Positions 16,286 through 22,990 of a DNA stretch of 22,990 bases are shown here, in pieces. The DNA is taken from positions 1 through 22,990 of the forward strand of contig JAUIEY010000008.1 in NCBI GenBank assembly GCA_030429685.1. The letters run 5' to 3'. The number at the start of each line of letters is the position of its first letter. Positions within the stretch are counted from its first letter, which is position 1. Below the pieces are notes generated by a model, which did not search any database, was not told the DNA's origin, and was given only the letters and a program-made list of their open reading frames with translations. Made by a program: the position numbers and the translations under genes. The DNA is from Gammaproteobacteria bacterium (GTDB lineage Bacteria > Pseudomonadota > Gammaproteobacteria > Steroidobacterales > GCA-2729495).

Positions 16286-17248
16286 ATGAGCACTGCAAAC
16301 CAGTCTGCTGTTGTTGCTGACGCACCCGAAGACAATGCCATCGCCGCTGAGGTGCTGGCGGGTCTGCGGTCCAGTCCCAAGCGCATAGCGCCGAAGTTCT
16401 TTTACGATAAAAAAGGTTCGGAACTGTTCGATGCCATCACCGAGCTGGATGAGTACTACGTGCCGCGCGTGGAAAAGCAGATTTTCGCTGCGCATGCTGC
16501 CGACATGTGTTCCGCCATCGGCCCCGGCAGTACCGTGATCGAGCCGGGCGCCGGTTCCTGCGAAAAAATTGCCTGGTTGCTGCCGGAGCTGGCACCGGAA
16601 CTGTACGTGCCGATGGATATTTCCGCCGAACATCTCGAGCATAGCGCTGCAGTACTCGGTGAGCAGCACCCGCAACTGGCCATCCGTCCGCAGGTGTGTG
16701 ATCACACCGCCGGTCTGACGCTGCAGGACAAGCTGCCGGCCGGCAAACGGGTGTTTTTCTATCCCGGCTCGTCGGTGGGAAATTTCGAACCGACCGATGC
16801 CGTGGCATTCATGCAGCGTATGCGCGCGTTGATGGATGGCGACGGCGGGTTGCTTATCGGGGTGGATGCGAAAAAAGATCCGCAGGTGCTGCACGCAGCC
16901 TACAATGATGCGGATGACGTAACGGCGGCGTTCAACCTGAACGTACTCGATCACCTGAATAATGAGCTGGACGGTGATCTCGACACCGACCACTTCGAGC
17001 ATCATGCGCTCTACAACGAGCAGGCCGGGCGTATCGAAATGCACCTGCGCTGCACCGCGAGTCACACCGCGGAACTGGCGGGTGAACCGATTGAGTTTGC
17101 TGCCGGCGAACTGGTGCACACCGAGAACTCTTATAAATATCACCCGGATGAGTTTGCCGCGCTGGGTGAGCAGGCTGGTTTAAAGCCGAAGTCCTGCTGG
17201 CAGGACAGTCGCGGCTGGTTCTCGGTGCTCTACCTGGAGCCGGCTTAA
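16286..17248 (+). CDS. egtD: L-histidine N-alpha-methyltransferase EgtD
   Basis: SAM-dependent enzyme that trimethylates L-histidine to hercynine, the first committed step of ergothioneine synthesis; EgtB takes its product. The 320 residues match the family over their whole length: KFFYDKKGSELFDAITELDE near the N-terminus, the SAM-binding VIEPGAGSCEKIAWLL (about 79-94), FFYPGSSVGNFEP (about 158-170), and HTENSYKYHPDEF near residue 285, the segment that contacts the histidine substrate. The frame is open further upstream, but that overlaps egtB, and the ATG at 16286 starts the conserved protein, 20 bases after the egtB stop. No good ribosome site precedes it, so coupling to egtB is likely. It is convergent with the DUF427 gene 18 bases away. 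Confidence 0.96.
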   Translation: MSTANQSAVVADAPEDNAIAAEVLAGLRSSPKRIAPKFFYDKKGSELFDAITELDEYYVPRVEKQIFAAHAADMCSAIGPGSTVIEPGAGSCEKIAWLLPELAPELYVPMDISAEHLEHSAAVLGEQHPQLAIRPQVCDHTAGLTLQDKLPAGKRVFFYPGSSVGNFEPTDAVAFMQRMRALMDGDGGLLIGVDAKKDPQVLHAAYNDADDVTAAFNLNVLDHLNNELDGDLDTDHFEHHALYNEQAGRIEMHLRCTASHTAELAGEPIEFAAGELVHTENSYKYHPDEFAALGEQAGLKPKSCWQDSRGWFSVLYLEPA

Positions 17249-17249
17249 A

Positions 17250-17263
17250 GCGGCGTCAGCCGC
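17250..17263. terminator. short hairpin between egtD and the DUF427 gene
   Basis: GCGGC and GCCGC form a 5-bp stem with a 4-base loop in the 18-base gap between the convergent stops. There is no T-run, so it could only be a weak or rho-assisted stop. Confidence 0.25.
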
Positions 17264-17266
17264 CGG

Positions 17267-17776
17267 TTACCATCCGCCGCTGCCGGGTGCGCCTTTCCAC
17301 GGCCCGACAATGTTGTCGGTTACCCAGCCGCCGTAAAACCCGCCTTCCTGCGGACGCACGCGCTCGCCGTCGACAAAACAGGCAATGCGGCCGGGGTAAA
17401 AGCACAACCAGTCTTTGACCTCGGCAAAGGCCGGAGTGGGGTTGGGATAACTCCAGCCGATGGCTGCGCCTGGGTCGTCGCGCAGCGCCCAGTAACTCGC
17501 CGCGCCTTTCCATTCGCAATAGGAACTGCCCGCGGTGGCAACCAGCTGTTCAAGATCAATGTCCACGGGTGGAATGTAGTAGGTGGGCGGACTGGCGGTT
17601 TCGCAGACTTTTCTGGCGTTGCGCGTGCTGGCAATAAGTTTGCCGCCGGCTTTGACTTCCACCAGCTGATCGCAGTCACGCAGTGCCGGCGGCCGCGGGT
17701 AATCCCAGACCGATTCCTGGCCCGCGACGGGTGGATCGGCAAAATCGGGGCGTTGCTGACCGGTGTAATTCCACAT
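17267..17776 (-). CDS. DUF427 domain-containing protein
   Basis: A 169-residue soluble protein with the DUF427 signature: VWDYPRPPAL (24-33), an EVKAGGKLIASTRNARKVCE stretch, PTYYIPPVDID (about 64-74), SYCEWKGAASYWAL (about 84-97) and AFAEVKDWLCFYPG near 115. The biochemical role of the family is not established to my knowledge. The ATG at 17776 starts 2 bases after the MFS transporter stop, so the two genes form an operon and are probably functionally linked. The C-terminal tail, after VRPQEGGFYGGW, is Gly/Pro/Trp-rich (PWKGAPGSGGW). Confidence 0.9.
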   Translation of the reverse strand: MWNYTGQQRPDFADPPVAGQESVWDYPRPPALRDCDQLVEVKAGGKLIASTRNARKVCETASPPTYYIPPVDIDLEQLVATAGSSYCEWKGAASYWALRDDPGAAIGWSYPNPTPAFAEVKDWLCFYPGRIACFVDGERVRPQEGGFYGGWVTDNIVGPWKGAPGSGGW

Positions 17777-17778
17777 GA

Positions 17779-19095
17779 TTAGTTATTCGCCGGAGCAGCC
17801 GTAGCGGATGCACGCTGCGTGATGCGCTGAAACAGCACCGCGGTCGCCAGGCCGGTTAGCGCAAAGCCGGTCAGCAGCATAAACACGTGCTGATGGCCGG
17901 CGGCACCGGGTGCACGGTCGAGCAGCCAGCCCATCAGCGGCCCCATGAATACATCGGGAGTGTAGCCTACAAGCGATACCAGCCCCACCGCACTGCCGGT
18001 AAAAGCCAGCGGCACGCGACCCTCGCGCATGATGGCGAAATACAAACCACGCAGCGCGTAAATGCCGAGGCTGGCGGCCACCACGGTCAGCATAAACAGC
18101 AGGTACACGCCCTCGGTGATGACGCCGGATGCCAGCACCGCGCCGCCTGCGACCAGCAACGTGAAACTAAGCACTGTCATGCGCCCGGCGCCATAGCGGT
18201 CAGCCGCAAACCCTGCTGCAACCGCCGCCACCGGTCGCACCCACAACGAAACCGTGCCGAGGCGGGCGGCCTCGACCTGGTTCACGCCGAGCACTTCGTT
18301 GGCATACAGCGAAAAGTCATCCACCGCTTTAAAGCCGACATAGGCACAGAGAATAATAATGGCCTGCAGCCATACCGTCGGCATGCGCGCGACATGCGCC
18401 AGTCCCTGCAGGCTTAAGTGCGGTGGCCGGTCGGAGTTGTTGCCTGTGGTGCCGGGCAGCAGCAACCACAGCACCATGGCCATGCCGGCCGTCAGGCTCA
18501 TCAGCAACACGATGACTTCGCGCAGCGCCGCACTGCGTTCCGCCAGCGTGGCGGTGGCCGGGTCACTGGGCAGCAGCGCGGCGATCACCCATACCATAAG
18601 CGATGCCGTCAGTGCCGCCATTAAACCGCGGCCGCCGTCGAGCAGACCGAAAGCGACGCCCTGTTCAGCGTCGCCGCCCCAGTCGCGTGTCGCTTTAATG
18701 AGCGGCGCCCAGAACAGCGCAATGGTGGTGATGCCCCAGTAGGCATACAGCGCGATCAGGGTGGGCATGTCAGGCACGGTCATCAGCACGGCGGCACCCG
18801 CCGCGGTGGTCAGCAGGGCAATCGCCAGCATGTTGCGCGGACCGAAGCGATCCGCCAGCGGACCGCCGCCGATATAAGCCAGCATTGCCACCGCACCGTA
18901 CACGCCAAACGCCGTGCCGAGTTGCAGATTGGTGATCTGAAACACTTCCAGCACCGTGGGGCGGAACACGCGCGGCAGCAGAAACGGCAGAAAAAACGCC
19001 GCCTCGCCCGCGGCAATCAGCGCCAGCAGCGTGATCGCGCGGTGCCTGGAGGCGAATGCGGGGGCGGAAGACACAGTGCAGTAATACCACAGCAC
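17779..19095 (-). CDS. MFS transporter
   Basis: A 438-residue inner-membrane permease with about twelve membrane helices. The classical MFS loop after helix 2 is GGGPLADRFGPRN (about 76-88), with a second-half counterpart AAGFAADRYGAGR (about 293-305). The substrate cannot be read from sequence. The start is uncertain: the open frame begins with GTG at 19095, and another GTG lies at 19074. Neither has a convincing ribosome site. It is followed after 2 bases by the DUF427 gene and is divergent from the lipocalin operon. If the 19095 start is right, only about 30 bases separate it from palindrome copy 3. Confidence 0.9.
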   Translation of the reverse strand: MLWYYCTVSSAPAFASRHRAITLLALIAAGEAAFFLPFLLPRVFRPTVLEVFQITNLQLGTAFGVYGAVAMLAYIGGGPLADRFGPRNMLAIALLTTAAGAAVLMTVPDMPTLIALYAYWGITTIALFWAPLIKATRDWGGDAEQGVAFGLLDGGRGLMAALTASLMVWVIAALLPSDPATATLAERSAALREVIVLLMSLTAGMAMVLWLLLPGTTGNNSDRPPHLSLQGLAHVARMPTVWLQAIIILCAYVGFKAVDDFSLYANEVLGVNQVEAARLGTVSLWVRPVAAVAAGFAADRYGAGRMTVLSFTLLVAGGAVLASGVITEGVYLLFMLTVVAASLGIYALRGLYFAIMREGRVPLAFTGSAVGLVSLVGYTPDVFMGPLMGWLLDRAPGAAGHQHVFMLLTGFALTGLATAVLFQRITQRASATAAPANN

Positions 19096-19126
19096 CGCAT
19101 CGGTTTGCGTCCCGGCAACGAATAAT

Positions 19127-19139
19127 GGTGTCAGACACC
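19127..19139 (+). promoter_or_regulatory. palindrome GGTGTCAGACACC, copy 3
   Basis: GGTGTCAGACACC followed by GGATTTAAAACG, 45 bases before the lipocalin ATG and in the same orientation as that gene, in the divergent region with the MFS transporter. The last part of the palindrome (CAGACA) coincides with a possible -35 box. Confidence 0.6.
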
Positions 19140-19160
19140 GGATTTAAAACGCGGTATAAA
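19132..19160 (+). promoter_or_regulatory. candidate promoter of the lipocalin operon
   Basis: CAGACA (19132-19137, four of six -35 positions) and TATAAA (19155-19160, five of six -10 positions) are separated by exactly 17 bases. The -35 lies inside the palindrome, so a protein bound there would block or alter this promoter. Confidence 0.45.
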
Positions 19161-19184
19161 GTGATTTGGACAAGGAGCTTGGGT

Positions 19185-19772
19185 ATGACCCGAACGACTG
19201 CATTTTTTCGCCGCAGCGGCCGCATAACCGCTGCACTGACGGCTTTTCTGATTATGACCGCCTGTAGCAGCACCGACGCCTTGCGCGCCACCGACAAGAA
19301 GATGGATCTGAACCGCTTCATGGGCGACTGGTACGTGGTGGGCAGTATCCCCATTGACCTGTTTTTCGCCAGCGAGGCCGGCGCCCACAACGCGGTCGAG
19401 TCCTACGAGCTTAACGACGACGGTTCCATTAACACCACTTACCGCTTCCGCAAGGACGGCTTCGACGGCCCGGTTAAAAGTTTCAATCCCACCGGTTTTG
19501 TCCACAACACCGAGACCAACACCGAGTGGCGCATGCAGTTTCTGTGGCCGTTTAAATCCGCGTATTTAATCGTGCATGTGGATGATGACTACTCGGAAAC
19601 CATCATCGGCGTGCCCAACCGCAAGTACATCTGGATCATGACGCGCTCGCCCGACATCAGCGACGCGCAGTATCAGAATCTGCTCGACATCGCCGCGGAA
19701 ACCGGCCACGACCTCAGCAAGATCGTTCGCATCCCGCATCGCTGGCCGGAAGAGGCAGGTGGTGACGGGTAA
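19185..19772 (+). CDS. bacterial lipocalin (Blc-like) lipoprotein
   Basis: A 195-residue lipocalin that binds hydrophobic ligands such as fatty acids or lysophospholipids in the envelope. The ATG at 19185 has AAGGAG 7 bases upstream. A positively charged n-region and a hydrophobic stretch lead to a lipobox-like IMTAC (C27), so it should be lipid-anchored. The lipocalin signature is DLNRFMGDWYVVG (41-53), and KYIWIMTRSPDIS (about 152-164) is the conserved C-terminal strand typical of Blc proteins. Length is normal for the family. It is the first gene of a tight plus-strand run: the next gene starts 12 bases after its stop. A promoter overlapping palindrome copy 3 lies directly upstream. Confidence 0.94.
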   Translation: MTRTTAFFRRSGRITAALTAFLIMTACSSTDALRATDKKMDLNRFMGDWYVVGSIPIDLFFASEAGAHNAVESYELNDDGSINTTYRFRKDGFDGPVKSFNPTGFVHNTETNTEWRMQFLWPFKSAYLIVHVDDDYSETIIGVPNRKYIWIMTRSPDISDAQYQNLLDIAAETGHDLSKIVRIPHRWPEEAGGDG

Positions 19773-19784
19773 TCGCGAGGTCGC

Positions 19785-21452
19785 GTGAGCGCGGCCAGTC
19801 CAACCGCTCCGCGACTTGTACTCGTCGATGCCCTGCGCGGCTTCGCCATCGTGCTGATGGTGATCTATCACTTCTGTTTTGACCTGAGTTTTTTCGGCCT
19901 GGCGAACTGGGATTTCTACAACGATCCGTTCTGGAACAACTTCCGCAGCGTCATTGTCAGCCTGTTTGTGTTCATTGTCGGCGTCAGCCTGGTGCTGGCA
20001 ACCGCCAATGGCTTTAACGCGCGCAGCTACTTCCGCCGGCTTGCGCTCATCATTGCCGGCGCCGCCGCCGTCAGCCTCGGTTCATGGCTGATGTTCGCCG
20101 AGCGGTTTATTTTTTTCGGCATCCTGCATTTCATTGCCGTTGCCAGCGTCATCGGTCTGCTGTTCGTGCGTACCGGGGTGGTCAGCCTGCTGGTCGGCAT
20201 CGGTCTGATTGTCACGGCCAACAGCGTGCAGCTTGAATGGTTCGATCAGCCTGCCTGGCAATGGGTCGGTCTGATGACCTTCAAGCCGCCCACCGAGGAC
20301 TATGTGCCGCTGCTGCCCTGGCTGGGCGTGGTCCTGCTCGGTGTGTACGCCGGACCCTATGTGCTTGCAGTATTGCAACAGCGCGCCGGCAATGATCGCT
20401 CCTTAATGCTGCGCGGCCTCGCTTTCGGCGGCCGCCACAGCCTGCTGATTTATCTGCTGCATCAGCCGCTGCTCATTGGCGCGTTGTGGCTGTTCACTGC
20501 GCTGCCGTCCGGCGCTGCTGATATCACTGCGCTCTATCGGGGTCAGCCGCCCCAGGGCATCGGTTATAACCGCGCGGTGGTGCTGGATGCTGCAGACGCA
20601 GATGCGGCTGACGGTCTGCCCACCGACCGCCGCTTGCCGCTGAGTATTGTGTTCCCGCAGCAGGGCGGCCCGTATCCGCTGATCGTGCTGTCGCACGGCA
20701 CATTTTCCTCACCGCAGTACTATGAACGCATCATGTTTCACTGGGCCGGGCAGGGTTACGTCGTGATTACGCCGCAACACGTGGATGCCAATTTCGGTGT
20801 GCAGCCCAGCGGTTACGCAACCATGCAGGCGGTGACCATGACGCGCGTGGCCGACATGTCGCAGGTGCTCGACGAACTGGGCAGCATCGAGCAGCAACTG
20901 CCGGCACTGGCCGGCAAGATTGATCACGATCATTACATCGCGGCCGGTCATTCCATCGGCACCCAGGTGGCCATGCTGGTGACGGGCATGAAATACCGCA
21001 CCGGCTTTGACGGCAGCGTGGTGCAGGCCGGAGAAAATCGCTATGACGCCCTGGTGCTCATCAGCGACCCGGGCAAGATGCGCCTGATGCCGCTCGAGCT
21101 GTGGCGGGCCAGCACGGTACCGACCTTCATGGCCACCGGTACCGACGACTATGGCCTGATGGGCCAGCGTGGCGCCGCCGCCGAAGCGCAGAGTGAAATT
21201 CTGTCAGCCGGTGCCGCGGTGGCTCGCTACCGGTTATTGCTTGACGGCGGCGACCATTATTTCGGCGGGCTGATTCAGAAAGACACCGCAACCGCGCCCG
21301 ACCATCAGGGCCTGGCCATTTTTAATGCCACCTCCACTGCATTTCTGGATGCCTATGTAAAAGGTTCGCGCGTGGCCGCCGACTGGCTGGCGCGGGTTGA
21401 CCTGCCGCAGATCACCGCACAGCGTGCGCAACTGCAGGCGGAAACACCATGA
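19785..21452 (+). CDS. DUF1624 membrane acyltransferase fused to alpha/beta hydrolase
   Basis: A 555-residue two-part protein in one open frame. Residues 1-240 are a multi-pass DUF1624/heparan-alpha-glucosaminide N-acetyltransferase-like domain, with VDALRGFAIVLMVIYHFCFD (14-33), FRSVIVSLFVFIVGVSL (53-69) and the closing helix LLIYLLHQPLLIGALW (220-235). Residues from about 258 form an alpha/beta hydrolase: LSHGTFSS (oxyanion region, 302-309), GHSIGT with nucleophile S390, GTDD (D454 or D455) and GGDHYFGG with H491. Both halves look intact. The family knowledge is transmembrane acyl transfer for the first and esterase or acylhydrolase activity for the second; I infer a coupled acyl-handling enzyme. 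The start is GTG with GAGG 4 bases before it. The end overlaps the next gene by ATGA. Confidence 0.88.
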   Translation: MSAASPTAPRLVLVDALRGFAIVLMVIYHFCFDLSFFGLANWDFYNDPFWNNFRSVIVSLFVFIVGVSLVLATANGFNARSYFRRLALIIAGAAAVSLGSWLMFAERFIFFGILHFIAVASVIGLLFVRTGVVSLLVGIGLIVTANSVQLEWFDQPAWQWVGLMTFKPPTEDYVPLLPWLGVVLLGVYAGPYVLAVLQQRAGNDRSLMLRGLAFGGRHSLLIYLLHQPLLIGALWLFTALPSGAADITALYRGQPPQGIGYNRAVVLDAADADAADGLPTDRRLPLSIVFPQQGGPYPLIVLSHGTFSSPQYYERIMFHWAGQGYVVITPQHVDANFGVQPSGYATMQAVTMTRVADMSQVLDELGSIEQQLPALAGKIDHDHYIAAGHSIGTQVAMLVTGMKYRTGFDGSVVQAGENRYDALVLISDPGKMRLMPLELWRASTVPTFMATGTDDYGLMGQRGAAAEAQSEILSAGAAVARYRLLLDGGDHYFGGLIQKDTATAPDHQGLAIFNATSTAFLDAYVKGSRVAADWLARVDLPQITAQRAQLQAETP

Positions 21453-22138
21453 TCTGGGTGGCCGTGATTGTGGTGATCGTGGCGGCGGTGTTTCTGCCCA
21501 GCGTCTGGGTGCGCCACGTGCTGAAAAAGTACAGCAGCCCGGCCGACCGTTACCGCGGCAAGGGCAGCGGCGCCGAACTGGCGCGCCACCTGCTGGATCG
21601 CTTTGATCTGTCGGCAGTGAAAGTTGAAGTGACTGACAAGGGCGATCATTTCGATCCCACCGACAAGGCCGTGCGCCTGTCAGAAGACAATTACGCCGGG
21701 CACTCGTTAACCGCCGTTACCGTCGCGGCCCATGAAGTCGGCCACGCCATTCAGGATGCGCGCGGCGAAGCCATGTTCAGGGCGCGCCAGCGACTGGTGG
21801 TCGTCGCCAATGCCGGCCAGCGCGTGGCCAGCGTGATGCTGGTGGTGACACCGCTGCTGTTCCTGGTGACCCGCGCGCCGCAGGCCGGTGCGCTGACACT
21901 GCTGATCGGTGCGGCGTCCATGGCGCTCGGCACCGTTGCCCACCTCGTGACCCTGCCGGTCGAATACGATGCCAGTTTCCGCAAGGCTCTGCCTATACTC
22001 GAACAGGGTGGCTACCTGCATGACGGTGACCTGCCCCACGCACGTAAAATTCTTAAGGCCGCGGCACTGACATACGTGGCATCTTCTTTAGCGAGCCTGC
22101 TCAATCTCGGGCGCTGGCTCACAGTATTGAGGCGCTAG
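21449..22138 (+). CDS. YugP-type zinc metallopeptidase (membrane)
   Basis: A 229-residue membrane protein of the neutral zinc metallopeptidase family (Zn_peptidase_2, YugP-like). The zinc motif HEVGH is at 95-99, in AAHEVGHAIQDARG, and LPVEYDASFRKA (169-180) supplies the conserved downstream acidic residue of the family. A membrane anchor covers residues 1-20 and further hydrophobic segments lie at about 127-141, 148-168 and near the C-terminus. Cellular substrates of the family are largely unknown. The ATG overlaps the stop of the fusion gene (ATGA), so translation is coupled. The MFS gene follows 5 bases after its stop. A role in processing envelope proteins is a guess from family and neighbours. 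Confidence 0.92.
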   Translation: MIWVAVIVVIVAAVFLPSVWVRHVLKKYSSPADRYRGKGSGAELARHLLDRFDLSAVKVEVTDKGDHFDPTDKAVRLSEDNYAGHSLTAVTVAAHEVGHAIQDARGEAMFRARQRLVVVANAGQRVASVMLVVTPLLFLVTRAPQAGALTLLIGAASMALGTVAHLVTLPVEYDASFRKALPILEQGGYLHDGDLPHARKILKAAALTYVASSLASLLNLGRWLTVLRR

Positions 22139-22143
22139 GCACC

Positions 22144-22990
22144 ATGTCTGAACCTGCTCAAGCGGCCCCCGCGGGTCGCGCGCTCGGACCGAAGTTTCTG
22201 AAAATCCGCATTGCGCCGAATATCTCCGGCTTCAATTTCGCCACGCTGTTGTTCGGTTCATTTTTCGGCATCGCAATGATGGGTTTTGTTAATGCCAGCC
22301 AGCCGTATCTGTTTACCGAAGTGCTGAACATTCCTGCCGAGGAGCAGGGGCCGCTGGCCGGCAACCTGACTTTTCTTTCTGAAGTGGTGGTGATCTGTAC
22401 CATCGGACTGCTTGGCGCGCTGTCCGACAAGATCGGCCGTAAACCTATCTGGATCGGCGCATTCCTGGTCATGGCGGCCGGCTATGCGTTGTATCCGACC
22501 GCAGCTTCGGCTGACGAGCTCACCCTGTACCGAATGTTTTTTGCGCTGGGCCTCGCCGGTAACACCGCCATGCTGCCATCGGTTGCCAATGACTATGCGG
22601 TAGACGAAGCCCGCGGCAAGGTGATTTCGGTGTGCTTCATGCTAAACGGGCTTGGTTTTATCCTGTTGCTGACGCCGTTGCGGCTGCTGTTGCCGGTATT
22701 CACCGAAATGACTGACGGCGACCCGGTGCAGACGGCGAAATTCTGGATCTGGACGGCGTCGGGCGTATGTCTGTTCGTGTCCACGGGTTTGTTGCTGGGA
22801 TTAAAGCCCGGCGCGCCGGCGCAGCTCGAAAAGCGCGAGCCTATGCTGGCAACGCTGAAAATCGGGGTGGCCGCGGCGAAAAAAATCCGTATCTCGCTGG
22901 CTTACGTGGCGGCCGTGGTCGCGCGCGGTGACATGGCGGTGCTGAGCACCTTTTTTGTATTGTGGTTAACTCAGGAAGGCATTGCCGCTG
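22144..22990 (+). CDS. MFS transporter, C-terminus beyond window
   Basis: The first 282 residues of a major-facilitator permease; the gene runs off the window end with the frame open. A short cytosolic N-terminus (about 30 residues) leads into the first helix (FNFATLLFGSFFGIAMM). The MFS loop after helix 2 is GALSDKIGRKPIW (about 98-110), and a helix-4 region LYRMFFALGLAGNTAM follows. The central loop after helix 6 begins near residue 220 (KPGAPAQLEKREPM). The substrate cannot be told. The ATG is 5 bases after the metallopeptidase stop with only a weak ribosome site (TAGG), so it appears to be the fourth gene of the lipocalin operon. Confidence 0.92.
   Translation, partial: MSEPAQAAPAGRALGPKFLKIRIAPNISGFNFATLLFGSFFGIAMMGFVNASQPYLFTEVLNIPAEEQGPLAGNLTFLSEVVVICTIGLLGALSDKIGRKPIWIGAFLVMAAGYALYPTAASADELTLYRMFFALGLAGNTAMLPSVANDYAVDEARGKVISVCFMLNGLGFILLLTPLRLLLPVFTEMTDGDPVQTAKFWIWTASGVCLFVSTGLLLGLKPGAPAQLEKREPMLATLKIGVAAAKKIRISLAYVAAVVARGDMAVLSTFFVLWLTQEGIAA

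Noticed and set aside
16196..17143. 315-residue open frame antisense to egtD
   Set aside because: It lies wholly opposite a clear EgtD, lacks recognisable motifs, and long antisense frames are expected in GC-rich coding DNA.
1..22990. Mobile element, phage or CRISPR content
   Set aside because: I found no transposase, integrase, phage structural gene, repeat-spacer array or tRNA, and gene density and base composition look even throughout.

Overview
The window looks like chromosomal DNA of a GC-rich gammaproteobacterium, probably free-living and marine. I infer this from outer-membrane TonB-dependent receptors of the kind common in such bacteria, a DUF2970 protein, a two-gene egtB-egtD ergothioneine block, DUF427 and DUF1624 proteins, and bacterial lipoproteins. 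I see no rRNA, tRNA, CRISPR array, transposase, integrase or phage gene. Coding density is very high and no stretch longer than about 175 bases lacks a gene.

Layout. (1) 1-1705, minus: the N-terminal three quarters of a TonB-dependent receptor (TBDR). (2) 1877-3521, plus: a metallo-beta-lactamase-fold hydrolase and an unrecognised multi-pass membrane protein. (3) 3579-8145, minus: a second complete TBDR, an NTF2/SnoaL-like small protein, an NAD(P)-binding Rossmann protein, a DUF2970 membrane peptide and a nitroreductase. A terminator follows the TBDR. (4) 8293-9150, plus: a dienelactone-hydrolase-like lipoprotein. Its stop codon shares a CTAG with the stop of the next gene on the opposite strand. 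(5) 9147-12626, minus: one long ORF joining a signal peptide, a TonB box and a TBDR plug domain to a complete subtilisin-like (S8) protease, with no recognisable receptor barrel. Divergently, at 12755-14149, lies a secreted protein that ends like an outer-membrane beta-barrel. (6) 14170-17248, plus: a short divergent PhzF-like protein, then egtB and egtD. (7) 17267-19095, minus: an MFS transporter and a DUF427 protein. (8) 19185-22990, plus: a tightly packed run of lipocalin lipoprotein, a DUF1624 acyltransferase/alpha-beta-hydrolase fusion, a YugP-type zinc metallopeptidase and an MFS transporter cut by the window end.

The most unusual object is the plug-subtilase fusion and its divergent barrel-like neighbour. 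They suggest, as a hypothesis only, a TonB-coupled envelope protease whose plug and barrel are separate polypeptides. Second is a 13-base palindrome (GGTGTCAGACACC), present three times in intergenic DNA. Each copy has the same A/T-rich flank on the same side and lies just upstream of a gene pointing the same way (nitroreductase, DLH lipoprotein, lipocalin operon). It is either an operator or a dispersed REP-like element. Third is the in-frame fusion of a DUF1624 membrane acyltransferase to an esterase-type hydrolase.
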